Below, in pieces: positions 25,920 through 34,067 of a stretch of DNA of 64,000 nt; within the stretch, counting starts at the first letter, position 1, and each line of letters opens with the position of its first letter. This DNA is from Thermococcus stetteri. Lineage in GTDB: Archaea; Methanobacteriota_B; Thermococci; Thermococcales; Thermococcaceae. A program made the translations under genes and the position numbers. Where the stretch lies: assembly GCF_017873335.1 (NCBI RefSeq), contig NZ_JAGGKB010000003.1, positions 62,001 through 126,000 on the forward strand. Reading direction: 5' to 3'. The notes below the pieces were generated by a model. It searched no databases, was not told where the DNA came from, and saw only the letters and a program-made list of their open reading frames with translations.

Positions 25920-26234
25920 ATGGAGAGCGAGGGGAGGAGAGTAGTCCACATAGGTCTGCCAGAGCTTACGGAAGAGCAGATAATCGAGGTGGGCGAGCTC
26001 GCGCAGAACGTCGTGATAAAGCACGTCTTCGACGCCCTTAACAGGAGCGACGTGAAGGACATAGAGGTGACGACGAGGATAAACAGGGGTGAGACCCTCG
26101 ACCTCGAGCTTGAGGTTTACCTTGAGGTTCCTGTCTTCGTGAAGGTTGACGTGGAGAAGCTGATCGACGAGGCCGTTGAGAAGGCCTATGCGGTCGTTGA
26201 GAAGAAGCTGAGGGAGATTGCAGGAAAAGGTTAA
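25920..26234 (+). CDS. DUF3194-family protein
   Basis: A 104-residue archaeal protein with the motifs RVVHIGLPELTEEQIIEVGELAQ and DLELEVYLEVPVFVKVDVEKLID. It is found beside prefoldin beta in many archaeal genomes; the function is unknown. ATG 25920 is preferred to GTG 25911 because GCGGTGATG forms its ribosome-binding sequence. Confidence 0.8.
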   Translation: MESEGRRVVHIGLPELTEEQIIEVGELAQNVVIKHVFDALNRSDVKDIEVTTRINRGETLDLELEVYLEVPVFVKVDVEKLIDEAVEKAYAVVEKKLREIAGKG

Positions 26235-26270
26235 ATCACTCGGGATAGCAAATTATCTTGGTGGGCAATA

Positions 26271-26591
26271 ATGGACTACCGCATGGTGGCTAAGAAGTTC
26301 GCAGAGGACGTCAGAAAATCACTCGGTGATCTTGTTAAAGAGGTGATACTCTTTGGCTCTGTGGCCAGGGGAGAGTACAGGAGCGACAGCGACATTGACA
26401 TTCTCATTGTTGTCGATGCCGATCCGTGGGAAATTCAAAAGAGGGTTTCTGACCTGGTTGTTGAGTATCTTCTAAAATATGGGGCCTACATCTCGGCTAA
26501 AGTCGTCAGCACTGAGGAGTTCGAGCTTATGAGGGGCATCAACACCGCGTTCTATACCAACGTCCGCAGGGAGGGAGTTTCACTTGGTTAG
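26271..26591 (+). CDS. Minimal nucleotidyltransferase (MNT), HEPN partner
   Basis: A 106-residue nucleotidyltransferase. The polymerase-beta signature is complete: G29-S30 in LFGSVARGE, then D41 and D43 in SDSDIDILIV. In two-gene HEPN-MNT modules the MNT partner acts as antitoxin, in some cases by adenylylating a HEPN residue. The stop overlaps the start of the HEPN gene, so they form a translationally coupled pair. The pair lies between DUF3194 and the DHH gene. Confidence 0.85.
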   Translation: MDYRMVAKKFAEDVRKSLGDLVKEVILFGSVARGEYRSDSDIDILIVVDADPWEIQKRVSDLVVEYLLKYGAYISAKVVSTEEFELMRGINTAFYTNVRREGVSLG

Positions 26592-26970
26592 TGACGAAGT
26601 CGCTCTTCTCATGGAGCACGCCCACGAATCCCTCAGTGCGGCGGAGCTGTTGCTGGAGAATGGCCTCTACCGGGACTCAATGAGCAGGGCGTATTATGCT
26701 ATGTTCTACGCCGCCAGTGCGCTTCTCAGGGCTAAGGGGGTTGTTACAAAGAGTCATCGCGGAGTCATAGCAAAATTCGGTCTCGAATTCGTGAAGAGTG
26801 GTGTAGTTGAGGCGTACTATGCCAAAGCCCTTGCCCTCGCCGAGAGCCTTAGAGAGCGGGCGGACTACGACTCAACCTTCAGGCCCACCTTTGAAGAAGC
26901 TGAGGAGATAGTGGAAGAGGCCAAAAGGTTCGTGGAGAGAGTAGAGAAAGCCTTGGAGGAGTTGAAATGA
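26584..26970 (+). CDS. HEPN-domain protein with altered catalytic motif
   Basis: A 128-residue all-helical HEPN protein. Helix 2 reads SRAYYAMFYAASALL. HEPN ribonucleases carry R-X(4-6)-H; here R35 is present, but the position of the usual histidine is Tyr42, so RNase activity is doubtful. It is the presumed toxin-type partner of the MNT protein upstream (8-base overlap). Start TTG 26584 with GGGAG upstream. It overlaps the DHH gene by four bases, which ties it to that operon. Confidence 0.82.
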   Translation: MVSDEVALLMEHAHESLSAAELLLENGLYRDSMSRAYYAMFYAASALLRAKGVVTKSHRGVIAKFGLEFVKSGVVEAYYAKALALAESLRERADYDSTFRPTFEEAEEIVEEAKRFVERVEKALEELK

Positions 26971-27950
26971 AAGGCAAGATAAAGCTCAGGCGCTTCCTTG
27001 AAACCGCTGGGGATAAGTCCTTCCTCCTCCTCTGCCACCACAACGCCGATCCGGATTCCCTCGGCTCGGCCATAGCCTTCGCCCGCTTCCTGAAGGCGAG
27101 AGGGATTGAGAGGGTCAGAATTGGCGTCGCCCAGAGCGTTTCTTCCTACGCTAAAAGGCTTCTCACGCTCTCTCCAGTTCCCGTCGAAAGGAACCCTTCC
27201 GTCGATGAGGACATCGTTGTGATATTCGACACATCTTCCCTTGAACAGCTTGAACCTGTAGAAATTCCCGCCGGAAAGTTTACGATACTAATAGACCACC
27301 ACGTCGAGAAAAAGAACCCGATAAAGGCGGATATCTCCGTTGTTGACTCTTCAAGAACTTCCACGGCTGAAATCGTGTGGGAGCTCTTTAAGTACCTTGG
27401 ATTCGCTGAGGAGATTTCGGTTAAGGCCCTCCTTGCGGGAATCGTCACCGATACGGCCAACTTCAGGTTTGCAAACTCGAAAACGTTTAAGTCTGTATCC
27501 GAGATGCTCGAGGCTTTTCCAGTTCAGATGGGTGAGATCTTCCAGATGGTTGCTCCAGTGAGCGACGAGAACATCGACCAGGCGAAGCGGATGGCCGTTC
27601 TCAAAGCCTGCCAGAGGATGGAGATAAGAAAGTTCAGGAAGTACATCATAGCGGTTTCAAAGGTCTCGGCCTACGAGTCTCTCGCCTGCAAGGTCTTCCT
27701 CCAGCTCGGGGCGGATATAGCCATCGTTGGGAGCGAGAAGAACGGGGTCAGAATTTCGGCGAGGGCAAAAGAGGGACTCGTAAAGAAGGGGCTCCACCTC
27801 GGGAAGATAATGGAGAAAGTCGGGCCGATAATTGAAGGCTCCGGCGGGGGACATGCTGGGGCCGCTGGAGCGAACGGTAAGAAGAACCTTGAGGGTGCAG
27901 TTAGGCTCATACTGAAGGAGATTGAGAAGTTTTTGAGGGAGGTGGACTGA
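26967..27950 (+). CDS. DHH-family phosphoesterase (NrnA/RecJ-like)
   Basis: A 327-residue DHH/DHHA1 protein. The motifs are HHNADPDSLGSA (motif I), VVIFDTSS (motif II), ILIDHHVEKKN (DHH, motif III) and GIVTDTANFRF (motif IV). The C-terminal DHHA1 glycine motif is GSGGGHAGAAG (about residue 297). Family members hydrolyse short oligonucleotides (nanoRNase), pAp or single-stranded DNA. It overlaps the HEPN gene, and the zinc-protein gene begins directly after its stop. Confidence 0.9.
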   Translation: MKGKIKLRRFLETAGDKSFLLLCHHNADPDSLGSAIAFARFLKARGIERVRIGVAQSVSSYAKRLLTLSPVPVERNPSVDEDIVVIFDTSSLEQLEPVEIPAGKFTILIDHHVEKKNPIKADISVVDSSRTSTAEIVWELFKYLGFAEEISVKALLAGIVTDTANFRFANSKTFKSVSEMLEAFPVQMGEIFQMVAPVSDENIDQAKRMAVLKACQRMEIRKFRKYIIAVSKVSAYESLACKVFLQLGADIAIVGSEKNGVRISARAKEGLVKKGLHLGKIMEKVGPIIEGSGGGHAGAAGANGKKNLEGAVRLILKEIEKFLREVD

Positions 27951-28277
27951 GTGGCCAGATGCCCGCTCTGTGGAAAGGTTCTTGACTGGGCCGATCTCAT
28001 CAACCAGATGCTTGAGAGAGGCCTTGATGAGGAGACTCTCAAGAACCGGGAGAAGTTTATGGAGATCTTTAAGGAGTTCGTCTTCAGGTGCCCTCACTGC
28101 GGTGAGGAGTTCTACGGGAGAAACCTTCCGACTTCAGAGGCAGAAAAGGTGTTTGAGCTGTTGAACGACTTCAAAGGCTCGATAGACTGGAATAACAAGA
28201 AAGTCCGCCTCAGGCTCAACAGCCTGCTGGCCCTAGATTCAATGCTTGAGAACTGGGATAAAAAGATGAAGGGTTAG
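27951..28277 (+). CDS. Small zinc-ribbon protein of unknown function
   Basis: A 108-residue protein with two CxxC pairs, CPLCG at residues 4-8 and CPHCG at about residues 47-51, which could bind one zinc. A helical remainder follows. GTG start immediately after the DHH stop (TGA-GTG), with GGGAGGTGGA upstream. It is likely co-expressed with the DHH protein. The function is unknown. Confidence 0.75.
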   Translation: MARCPLCGKVLDWADLINQMLERGLDEETLKNREKFMEIFKEFVFRCPHCGEEFYGRNLPTSEAEKVFELLNDFKGSIDWNNKKVRLRLNSLLALDSMLENWDKKMKG

Positions 28278-28318
28278 GCTTTTAGGCCCTACGCATATTT
28301 TCTTCATTGGTGGTTTCT

Positions 28319-29503
28319 GTGGAAACGGTAAAGAGGTACCTCTCACGAAAGGACTTCAAGAGCGCTCTCAATTCTGCACTTAAAATTGAGGATAGCTTTG
28401 AGCGTCTTCTGGCACTCCTAAGGATTTTCGATGAGTTTCCGAGAGAGGAAGTTCTCTCCGAGATGCTCCGAGCCCTTGACGGCATCGAAGACAAGAGGGA
28501 AAAAGCACTCGCCTATTCCATAGTGGGGAGAGCCTTCTATCGGCTCGGACGCGAGAGCGCTGGGGAGAGGTACATGACACTGGCGGTTTCCCTTGCAAAG
28601 GAATTTTCATCTCCACGAGTTAGGGGAGAACTTCTCGCGGGTATTGCCAGAAACCTAGCCATCTCCGATAGATACAGGGACGCTTATCTGCTCTTCTGGG
28701 AAGCCGTTGAGACCCTCCAATCGGCGAGGGGACTTTCATCGGCAGCTCTCTCCTCGCTCCTCAGGGTGGCGAGACTGATAGAGAAAACTGCCGACGAGAT
28801 AAACGCTCCGATTGCCCTCGACTACTACCGCCTGGCAAAGGAAGTCTACGAGTCCCTGTTCTTCAACCTTCAGGCCAAAGAGCTTTCTGAGAAGATTTCC
28901 CTGATAGAAGAAGTCTTCAAACGGGGAAAGACAGTGGTCGATTCCCTTGTGGAAAAAGGGGACGTTGAAAAGGCAGTGGATCTGATCCGCTTCCTCGACC
29001 TTAAGGAGAGGGCCTCTGAAATGCTGAAGCTCAGCTACTGGCTCTTCCTCCACGAGAGGCCGGATCTCGGAGGGAGGGTCTTTGAAGACGCCATGAACCT
29101 CATACTCGTTGGAAAGTTCAAGCCCTCCGACGAAGAGCTTTTCAAAATAGCAAAGAGGATGCTCCGCATTGGTCTCGTTGAAGAGCCACTTGTCCTCGCG
29201 GGCATCATTGAGGATTCTCAGCTCGCTTCTGAAATTTTAGGAGAGGTGGCAATCGCCTACAAGCGGATAGGGGAGCTCTCAAAGGCCCGCTCGATAGCGG
29301 AGGGAATTCCCGACGAAAGTGTTAAGAACCGCGTTTTGAAGGCACTGGAAGGTGGTGAAGATGTGGGACACGAGCAAGGATTACCGCTTACTGGTCGCGG
29401 AGAAGAGCGTGGAGCTGTTCCTGAAGACGATAGAGGGGGCGAAGTTCAAGGGAAAGTGGGACAAGAAGAGGGCAATCCAGCTCGCGAAGGAGATGATTCC
29501 TGA
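28319..29503 (+). CDS. Helical-repeat (TPR-like) protein, stop codon possibly displaced
   Basis: An alpha-helical repeat protein: paired helices with A/L/Y spacing ([39 protein letters not shown]) run from about residue 5 to 345. Such solenoids mediate protein contacts; the partner is unknown. The last about 50 residues are written over the start of the next gene by 143 bases and look like out-of-frame translation ([16 protein letters not shown]). A TGA at 29356-29358, inside the ribosome-binding site of the next gene, would end the protein naturally if one base were inserted just upstream. The true C-terminus is therefore uncertain. GTG 28319 is used because GGTGG precedes it. Confidence 0.65.
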   Translation: METVKRYLSRKDFKSALNSALKIEDSFERLLALLRIFDEFPREEVLSEMLRALDGIEDKREKALAYSIVGRAFYRLGRESAGERYMTLAVSLAKEFSSPRVRGELLAGIARNLAISDRYRDAYLLFWEAVETLQSARGLSSAALSSLLRVARLIEKTADEINAPIALDYYRLAKEVYESLFFNLQAKELSEKISLIEEVFKRGKTVVDSLVEKGDVEKAVDLIRFLDLKERASEMLKLSYWLFLHERPDLGGRVFEDAMNLILVGKFKPSDEELFKIAKRMLRIGLVEEPLVLAGIIEDSQLASEILGEVAIAYKRIGELSKARSIAEGIPDESVKNRVLKALEGGEDVGHEQGLPLTGRGEERGAVPEDDRGGEVQGKVGQEEGNPAREGDDS

Positions 29504-30086
29504 GATACAGGCTATGCGATACAGCTACATTGACCCGAAGGAGCTCGTTGACACACCTCAGATGAAGGCCCTGAAGGAGAAGGCCCTCGGGATAATAGAG
29601 GCCCTCAGCGGAGAGGACTGGCACCACAAGTTTCTAAGCTTAGCGGACAAGAACGAACGCGAGAAGGTTGAAGAGGCCGTTGCGAAGGTCCGCTTCTTCC
29701 TCAACACGATACTCGGACTAGATAAGAGACTCGCCCTCGGGAAGATAAACGACCCGGTCATAGCGGTGGACATCAAGGTCGGGGAGGTCATGAGCGTTGG
29801 GAAGCACCCGAACGCCGACAGGCTTCTCGTCACTAACGTCAACATCGGAGACAGGGCGATAACCGTCGTCACCAACGACCTCACCGTCAAGAAAGGCAAC
29901 CGCGTGGCCGTTGCCCTGCTCCCGCCCGCAAACTTCCGCGGGATAGTCAGCGAAGGTATGTTCCTCGGCGCAGGGGAGGGTGTTTTGAAGGACGTCAAGG
30001 GAGAAATCGGCGGTCTTCCTAAGGGAATCCCGCTTGAGGCTCTCAATGAGACTAGGAACATCGTTGAGGCGTTTTTAAAGGGGTGA
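29361..30086 (+). CDS. tRNA-binding (EMAPII/Arc1p-type) domain protein
   Basis: A 241-residue protein. An N-terminal helical part (about 1-120) is followed by an EMAPII/CsaA OB-fold domain: [56 protein letters not shown]. This domain binds the elbow of tRNA and occurs in methionyl- and phenylalanyl-tRNA synthetases and in free-standing cofactors. The protein probably assists aminoacylation. ATG 29361 follows GGTGGTGA at 29351-29358. Confidence 0.85.
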   Translation: MWDTSKDYRLLVAEKSVELFLKTIEGAKFKGKWDKKRAIQLAKEMIPEIQAMRYSYIDPKELVDTPQMKALKEKALGIIEALSGEDWHHKFLSLADKNEREKVEEAVAKVRFFLNTILGLDKRLALGKINDPVIAVDIKVGEVMSVGKHPNADRLLVTNVNIGDRAITVVTNDLTVKKGNRVAVALLPPANFRGIVSEGMFLGAGEGVLKDVKGEIGGLPKGIPLEALNETRNIVEAFLKG

Positions 30087-30195
30087 CTTCAGTTCATCTT
30101 TGCATGATTATTGTTTCTTCCCTTTGAATTTTTATTATAGTTCCTGGATGGAAGGAATTATGCCCAAATAAGTTTTTATTAACTCAAAAAGAAAA

Positions 30196-30209
30196 GGTTT
30201 ATATAATAT
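30196..30209 (+). promoter_or_regulatory. Strong TATA box upstream of small membrane protein
   Basis: GGTTTATATAATATA preceded by the purine-rich AAAGAAAA, a near-ideal archaeal BRE/TATA. The leader to the GTG at 30297 would be about 65 bases. No gene is seen in the 210-base gap apart from this promoter. Confidence 0.6.
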
Positions 30210-30296
30210 AGGCGTTTGAGATTTCATATATGTGGTTGAAAGGAAAAACATTAACGTTCCGCGGAGGGTAGTAACTAGACCTCTAAGACTCGCTGG

Positions 30297-30623
30297 GTGT
30301 TGGACCATGATGGGATACTCCTAACCCCTCTTGTGGCCTATGGGCTGCTCTTCCTCCTTCCATCTATTTACAATGGAATGTCTAGAAGAAAGGCCGACAT
30401 CGTTGCAGGAGCTCTCTATATCTTGTTTCTCCTTCCATCGGCTTTTTACTTCCTTTTTGTGAGCGCTGCGGTCATAGATACTCCTGGAATAGACAGGCAT
30501 TTGCCGGCATCTGTGGACTTACTAGCAATAGTCTTGCTCGCCTCGTTAACGGCCACGATTGTCGCGTTAATCCCGCTCATACCAGTTAGGAAAAAGAGGG
30601 AGATAAAAAGACCAGTACTCTAG
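30297..30623 (+). CDS. Small three-helix membrane protein, unknown
   Basis: A 108-residue protein with three hydrophobic segments (LVAYGLLFLLPSIY, DIVAGALYILFLLPSAFYFLFV, LLAIVLLASLTATIVALIPLIPV) and a basic tail KKREIKRP. The start is GTG 30297 or TTG 30300; no clear ribosome-binding sequence is seen. It lies behind a strong promoter and is not obviously linked to its neighbours. I do not recognise a family. Confidence 0.55.
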   Translation: MLDHDGILLTPLVAYGLLFLLPSIYNGMSRRKADIVAGALYILFLLPSAFYFLFVSAAVIDTPGIDRHLPASVDLLAIVLLASLTATIVALIPLIPVRKKREIKRPVL

Positions 30624-30690
30624 ATTTTCCTCTAGATTTTCCTCGTGAGCTTTCTCTGGGATTTGGTTCTCGTAGCGGTCTTCGGCTTTC

Positions 30691-32556
30691 TCACGGCTGG
30701 TTAAATCCCATCCTTTTCTTCACCACTTCAAGCGCCCTCTCCGCATCTTCTTTGAACTCCGGGAGACCGAGCTTCTCAATCGTCTCTGGCAGCGGGACGC
30801 CAAGCTCCTCGTGCCAGCCCCTCAGCCTGTAGAACTCCCTTCTCGCTTCGAGGAAGTCGTTGTAATCTATGAAGGCGGCGTTGCCCTTAGCTGGACCGTC
30901 CGGCTCGGGCTCCCACCAGCGCGGCGGAATGGTGTCGTCCATCGGAGGTGTCACCCAGTCGAGGGCATCGTGTATCCTCGCTATGCTCTCGACGCCCCAG
31001 GCCCTCTTCCTGAGTTCCTCGACCGTCCACTCCTCGCCAGTGGCGAGTGAGTAGAGCCTCGCTAGGTCCTCCATCTTGTAGGGCACGAACTTGCAGGTTC
31101 CGAGCATGTCGGTAATGTAGCTCTCGTCCCTCCCTTCTATCATGGAAGGCACGAGTTCCTTCGCGGGCCCCTGATTCGGCAGCTGGTGAGGCCTCGGCCA
31201 GCCGCGGAGGTGGCTCGCTCCCACATCCGCCGTCGCGTAGCTCAGGGCGTAGGTTCTCCTTCCCCTTGGGTCCCAGGCAGGGCTCTCCATGCCCTTGACG
31301 TGGACGGCAAACTCACACCCCCTGCCGAGCCTCTCGCAGGCCCTCTTAACGCCGTCGGCAAGGATTGCACCTATGCCCTTCCTCTCGGCCATCAGCCTTA
31401 TGAGCCTCTCCTCGGCCTCGGCGTCGCCAAACCCTTTCACAGGGAAGCCTATCTCGTCCTCGCCGATTAAACCGCGCTCGACCATCTCGAAGAGCCAGCC
31501 GATAGTTGCTCCGGTCGCTATGCTGTCCATTCCGTAGTCGTTGACGAGGTGTATGAAGTAAGCCACCGCCGGAAAGTCGAAGACACCAGTGGCTGCTCCG
31601 AGCATGGCTATGCTCTCATATTCGGGCTTGACGCGGACTTTCTTGCCCTTGTACTCGACTTCTACATACCTAGCGCACTTTATCGGGCAGCTCTTCCCGT
31701 GGACGAACCACTCCGGCTCTACCTCGTACTTCTTCACCTCATCGCCCCCGAGTTTAGAGGCAAGCTCGTCCGGGATGTAGGGCCTTGAGAAGTTGTAGGC
31801 TGGGCTCATTCCTATTGAAGCGGCGCTTCTCAGGGCATCTGTCGTTCCGTAGGTTCTGGTGTGCTCGTACTTCGGATTCGTGGCGAACTCGTTGTAGTAC
31901 TCCTGCCACAACCTCTGGAACTCCTCTGGGTTTGCCACCTTCGGCCTCTCGCCGGGCTCGACAACCACCGCTTTGACCTTCTTGCTCCCGAGTACCGCAC
32001 CAAGTCCACCCCTTCCGCTGGCCCTCTCCGTGTCGTAGATGATGTCCGCTATCCTGCTGAGCTTCTCTCCAGCGGGACCGACCATTGCCATGCTCGCCGT
32101 CGGGTACTCTTTCCAGAGTTCCTTTGCAACCTCGTAGTTGCCCTTGCCCCAGAGATGGCTTGCATCCTTAATCTCGACCTTTCCGTCGTGGATGTGCAGA
32201 TAGACTGGCTCCTCGCTTTTCCCTTCGATTATGAGCGCATCAAAATGTCCCCTGAGCTTTGGACCGAAGGCGTCGCCGCCGCTCGAGTCGCTGATGAGCC
32301 TCGTTTCTGGGCTCTTGCTCACCGCTATGACCTTGCTCGAACCAGGGACGAGGCCGGTCAATCCTCCAGCCGCGAAGACGAACTTGTTTGCCGGGCTGAG
32401 CGGGTCAGTCCCCGGCGGAACCTCTTTGTAGATGATGTAGTAGCCGAACCCCTTACCACCGATGAACTTCCTTATCACCTCGTCAGGAAGCTCCTCGTAG
32501 GTAACCTTTCCCGTTGTGAGGTTCACGCGGGCAATCCTGTTCTGGTAGCCGTACAT
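30691..32556 (-). CDS. wor4: Tungsten-containing aldehyde oxidoreductase family protein, probably WOR4
   Basis: A 621-residue member of the AOR family (tungsten-bispterin plus iron-sulfur cluster). N-terminal pterin-binding segments are visible (FIGGKGFGYYIIYKEVPPGTD, ERASGRGGLGAVLGSKKVKAV). The cluster ligands of AOR are C-X2-C-X3-C and a distant C. Here the first is Gly287 (GKSCPIKC), while Cys290, Cys294 and Cys488 (LGTCKF) remain. P. furiosus WOR4, encoded next to adhD as I recall, has this length and was described with a 3Fe rather than a 4Fe cluster, which fits. The substrate is unknown. ATG 32556 overlaps the adhD stop (TGATG). Confidence 0.85.
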   Translation of the reverse strand: MYGYQNRIARVNLTTGKVTYEELPDEVIRKFIGGKGFGYYIIYKEVPPGTDPLSPANKFVFAAGGLTGLVPGSSKVIAVSKSPETRLISDSSGGDAFGPKLRGHFDALIIEGKSEEPVYLHIHDGKVEIKDASHLWGKGNYEVAKELWKEYPTASMAMVGPAGEKLSRIADIIYDTERASGRGGLGAVLGSKKVKAVVVEPGERPKVANPEEFQRLWQEYYNEFATNPKYEHTRTYGTTDALRSAASIGMSPAYNFSRPYIPDELASKLGGDEVKKYEVEPEWFVHGKSCPIKCARYVEVEYKGKKVRVKPEYESIAMLGAATGVFDFPAVAYFIHLVNDYGMDSIATGATIGWLFEMVERGLIGEDEIGFPVKGFGDAEAEERLIRLMAERKGIGAILADGVKRACERLGRGCEFAVHVKGMESPAWDPRGRRTYALSYATADVGASHLRGWPRPHQLPNQGPAKELVPSMIEGRDESYITDMLGTCKFVPYKMEDLARLYSLATGEEWTVEELRKRAWGVESIARIHDALDWVTPPMDDTIPPRWWEPEPDGPAKGNAAFIDYNDFLEARREFYRLRGWHEELGVPLPETIEKLGLPEFKEDAERALEVVKKRMGFNQP

Positions 32557-33392
32557 CAGACGCACCCCCTCGCCTTCTCTCTATCTTCCTTCGAGAGCCT
32601 CCACCCCATGGCGCCAAAGTTTTCCTCAAGGTGCTCCCTGCTTCCGGCCTTTGGAATTGCCACAACGTTCTCCTCCCAGATCAGGTAGTTCAGAGCGACC
32701 TGAGCGGATGTTTTTCCGTACCTCTCCCCTATCTCGGCCAGGCAGGAGTTTCTCGCGAGGCTTCCCTTTTCAAGGGGCGTGTAGGCTATGAGGGCCATTT
32801 TTTCGCGTTTCATGTAGTCGAGCAGGCCTGTAGTTTCTGGCCATCTATCGCGGAGCGAGTACTTGACCTCATTTGCAACTATCTCGTACTTTCTCATCGC
32901 CTCCTGGGAGCGCTTGAGAAGCTCAAGGTCGAAGTTGCTGACGCCGATGTACCTTATGAGGCCTTCATCAACCAGCTCTTCCAGCGCGTGGAGGGTCTCT
33001 TCAATCTTTCTGAAGTCGTCCACCGGCCAGTGGAGGAGGTAGAGGTCTATGTGCGTCCCAAGTCTTTTCGCGCTCGCCCTCGCGGCCTTCTTTGCCTCCT
33101 CGTAGCCGAAGTGGGTCGGCCACACCTTGCTGATGATGAAAATGTCCTCGCGCTCGAACTCCTTTACTGCCTCCCCAACGAGCTCCTCCGAGTGGCCGGC
33201 ACCGTAGAACTCGGCAGTATCGATGAGGTTCATCCCCAGCTCGAGGCCATACTTCAGCGCTTCAACGCTCTCTCTGTCCCTCGAATAGTCGGGGCTCTCG
33301 TAGCCCCCTATTCCCCACGTCCCCATGCCGATGGCCGTAACCTTATCGTCGCCTATCCTCTTCAGGTCATTAAAAATCCTGACCCTCTTCAT
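32556..33392 (-). CDS. adhD: Aldo-keto reductase AdhD (alcohol dehydrogenase D)
   Basis: A 278-residue aldo-keto reductase with the full catalytic tetrad: Asp58 and Tyr63 (LIDTAEFYGAGH), Lys89 (ISKVW) and His121 (LLHWPVDD). The sequence follows P. furiosus AdhD closely as I remember it; that enzyme reduces ketones and oxidises secondary alcohols or diols with NAD(P)H. It is the first gene of a two-gene operon with wor4, which suggests linked aldehyde/alcohol interconversion. A palindromic element sits upstream at 33421-33434. Confidence 0.92.
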   Translation of the reverse strand: MKRVRIFNDLKRIGDDKVTAIGMGTWGIGGYESPDYSRDRESVEALKYGLELGMNLIDTAEFYGAGHSEELVGEAVKEFEREDIFIISKVWPTHFGYEEAKKAARASAKRLGTHIDLYLLHWPVDDFRKIEETLHALEELVDEGLIRYIGVSNFDLELLKRSQEAMRKYEIVANEVKYSLRDRWPETTGLLDYMKREKMALIAYTPLEKGSLARNSCLAEIGERYGKTSAQVALNYLIWEENVVAIPKAGSREHLEENFGAMGWRLSKEDREKARGCV

Positions 33393-33420
33393 CTTTCACA
33401 CCGGGATTATTTGGGATTCG

Positions 33421-33434
33421 ACCTTAATTAAGGT
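33421..33434. promoter_or_regulatory. Perfect 14-bp palindrome upstream of adhD-wor4
   Basis: ACCTTAATTAAGGT is a perfect palindrome centred about 36 bases before the adhD ATG, where a TATA box or operator is expected. The central TTAATTAA could itself serve as TATA. A dimeric repressor site overlapping the promoter is a reasonable inference. Confidence 0.5.
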
Positions 33435-33489
33435 TTTCCTCTGAACGGTAAAATGGGAAGAGATATGGAAGGTAGAAAAGGCCCTGTGT

Positions 33490-34024
33490 TTAAGATTCAA
33501 AGTTAAGTCCGTGAGATGCAACTTCCGAATAAACCCCAAAGTGGTCGCTCAGCCCCCTATCCCTCAGGATCCTCCTCGCCGAGAGGACTTCGAGGCCCTT
33601 AACAAAGACGTAGTCTATCCGCATCCGTGGCTCTTCCGCCGGAAATGTGTATCCCTGATCGTCGTTAAGGACGCTTCACGACGGCGGCCTTCCTCGGGAG
33701 GAGCGGAGGGATTGGAATCTCGTTCAAATCCACCGCCCACTCCCCTCTGAATGGATGCCTTGAAATGACTGCAACGCCCTCGGAGTACTTCTCGTAGAAT
33801 AGATGCGTCTCGACGAAGTAAGAGTAGTATTCCTTACCAGTTCCCTCTTCAAGTAACTCCGCGAGCATCTCCGCCGTTGTCTTATTACCCTCAACAATTA
33901 CTTCCTGGAGGGCACAGAGATCTGGCTTAAGACCCGAGAGGATTTCGGCTATTCTAGAAAACCGGGTATCATCGTTCTCCTGCGTTCCATGGAGGTTGAA
34001 GGTACAAATTCTCAAAACTGCCAA
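33490..34024 (-). pseudogene. Endonuclease/exonuclease/phosphatase-family gene with internal deletion
   Basis: The N-terminal part (34024 to about 33668) reads LRICTFNLHGTQEND and DLCALQEVIVEGNKTTAEML, including the catalytic Glu of the EEP fold. The C-terminal part (about 33667 to 33490) is in a different frame and reads MRIDYVFVKGLEV and LSDHFGVYSEV, including the catalytic SDH motif. The middle of the domain, on the order of 80 residues, is missing, and the junction (about 33660-33670) shifts frame. This is a deletion derivative of a Mg-dependent EEP hydrolase (a family of DNases and phosphatases) and cannot be active. TTG start with CAGGAGG upstream. Confidence 0.85.
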
Positions 34025-34067
34025 GGTAAAAGCCTCCTGAAAGTAAGTGGAGAAGGGTAGCAAAAAA

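Noticed and set aside
31861-32688. Long plus-strand frame opposite wor4/adhD
   Set aside because: Antisense of two well-recognised genes, with Leu/Arg/Pro-rich composition typical of reverse-frame translation.
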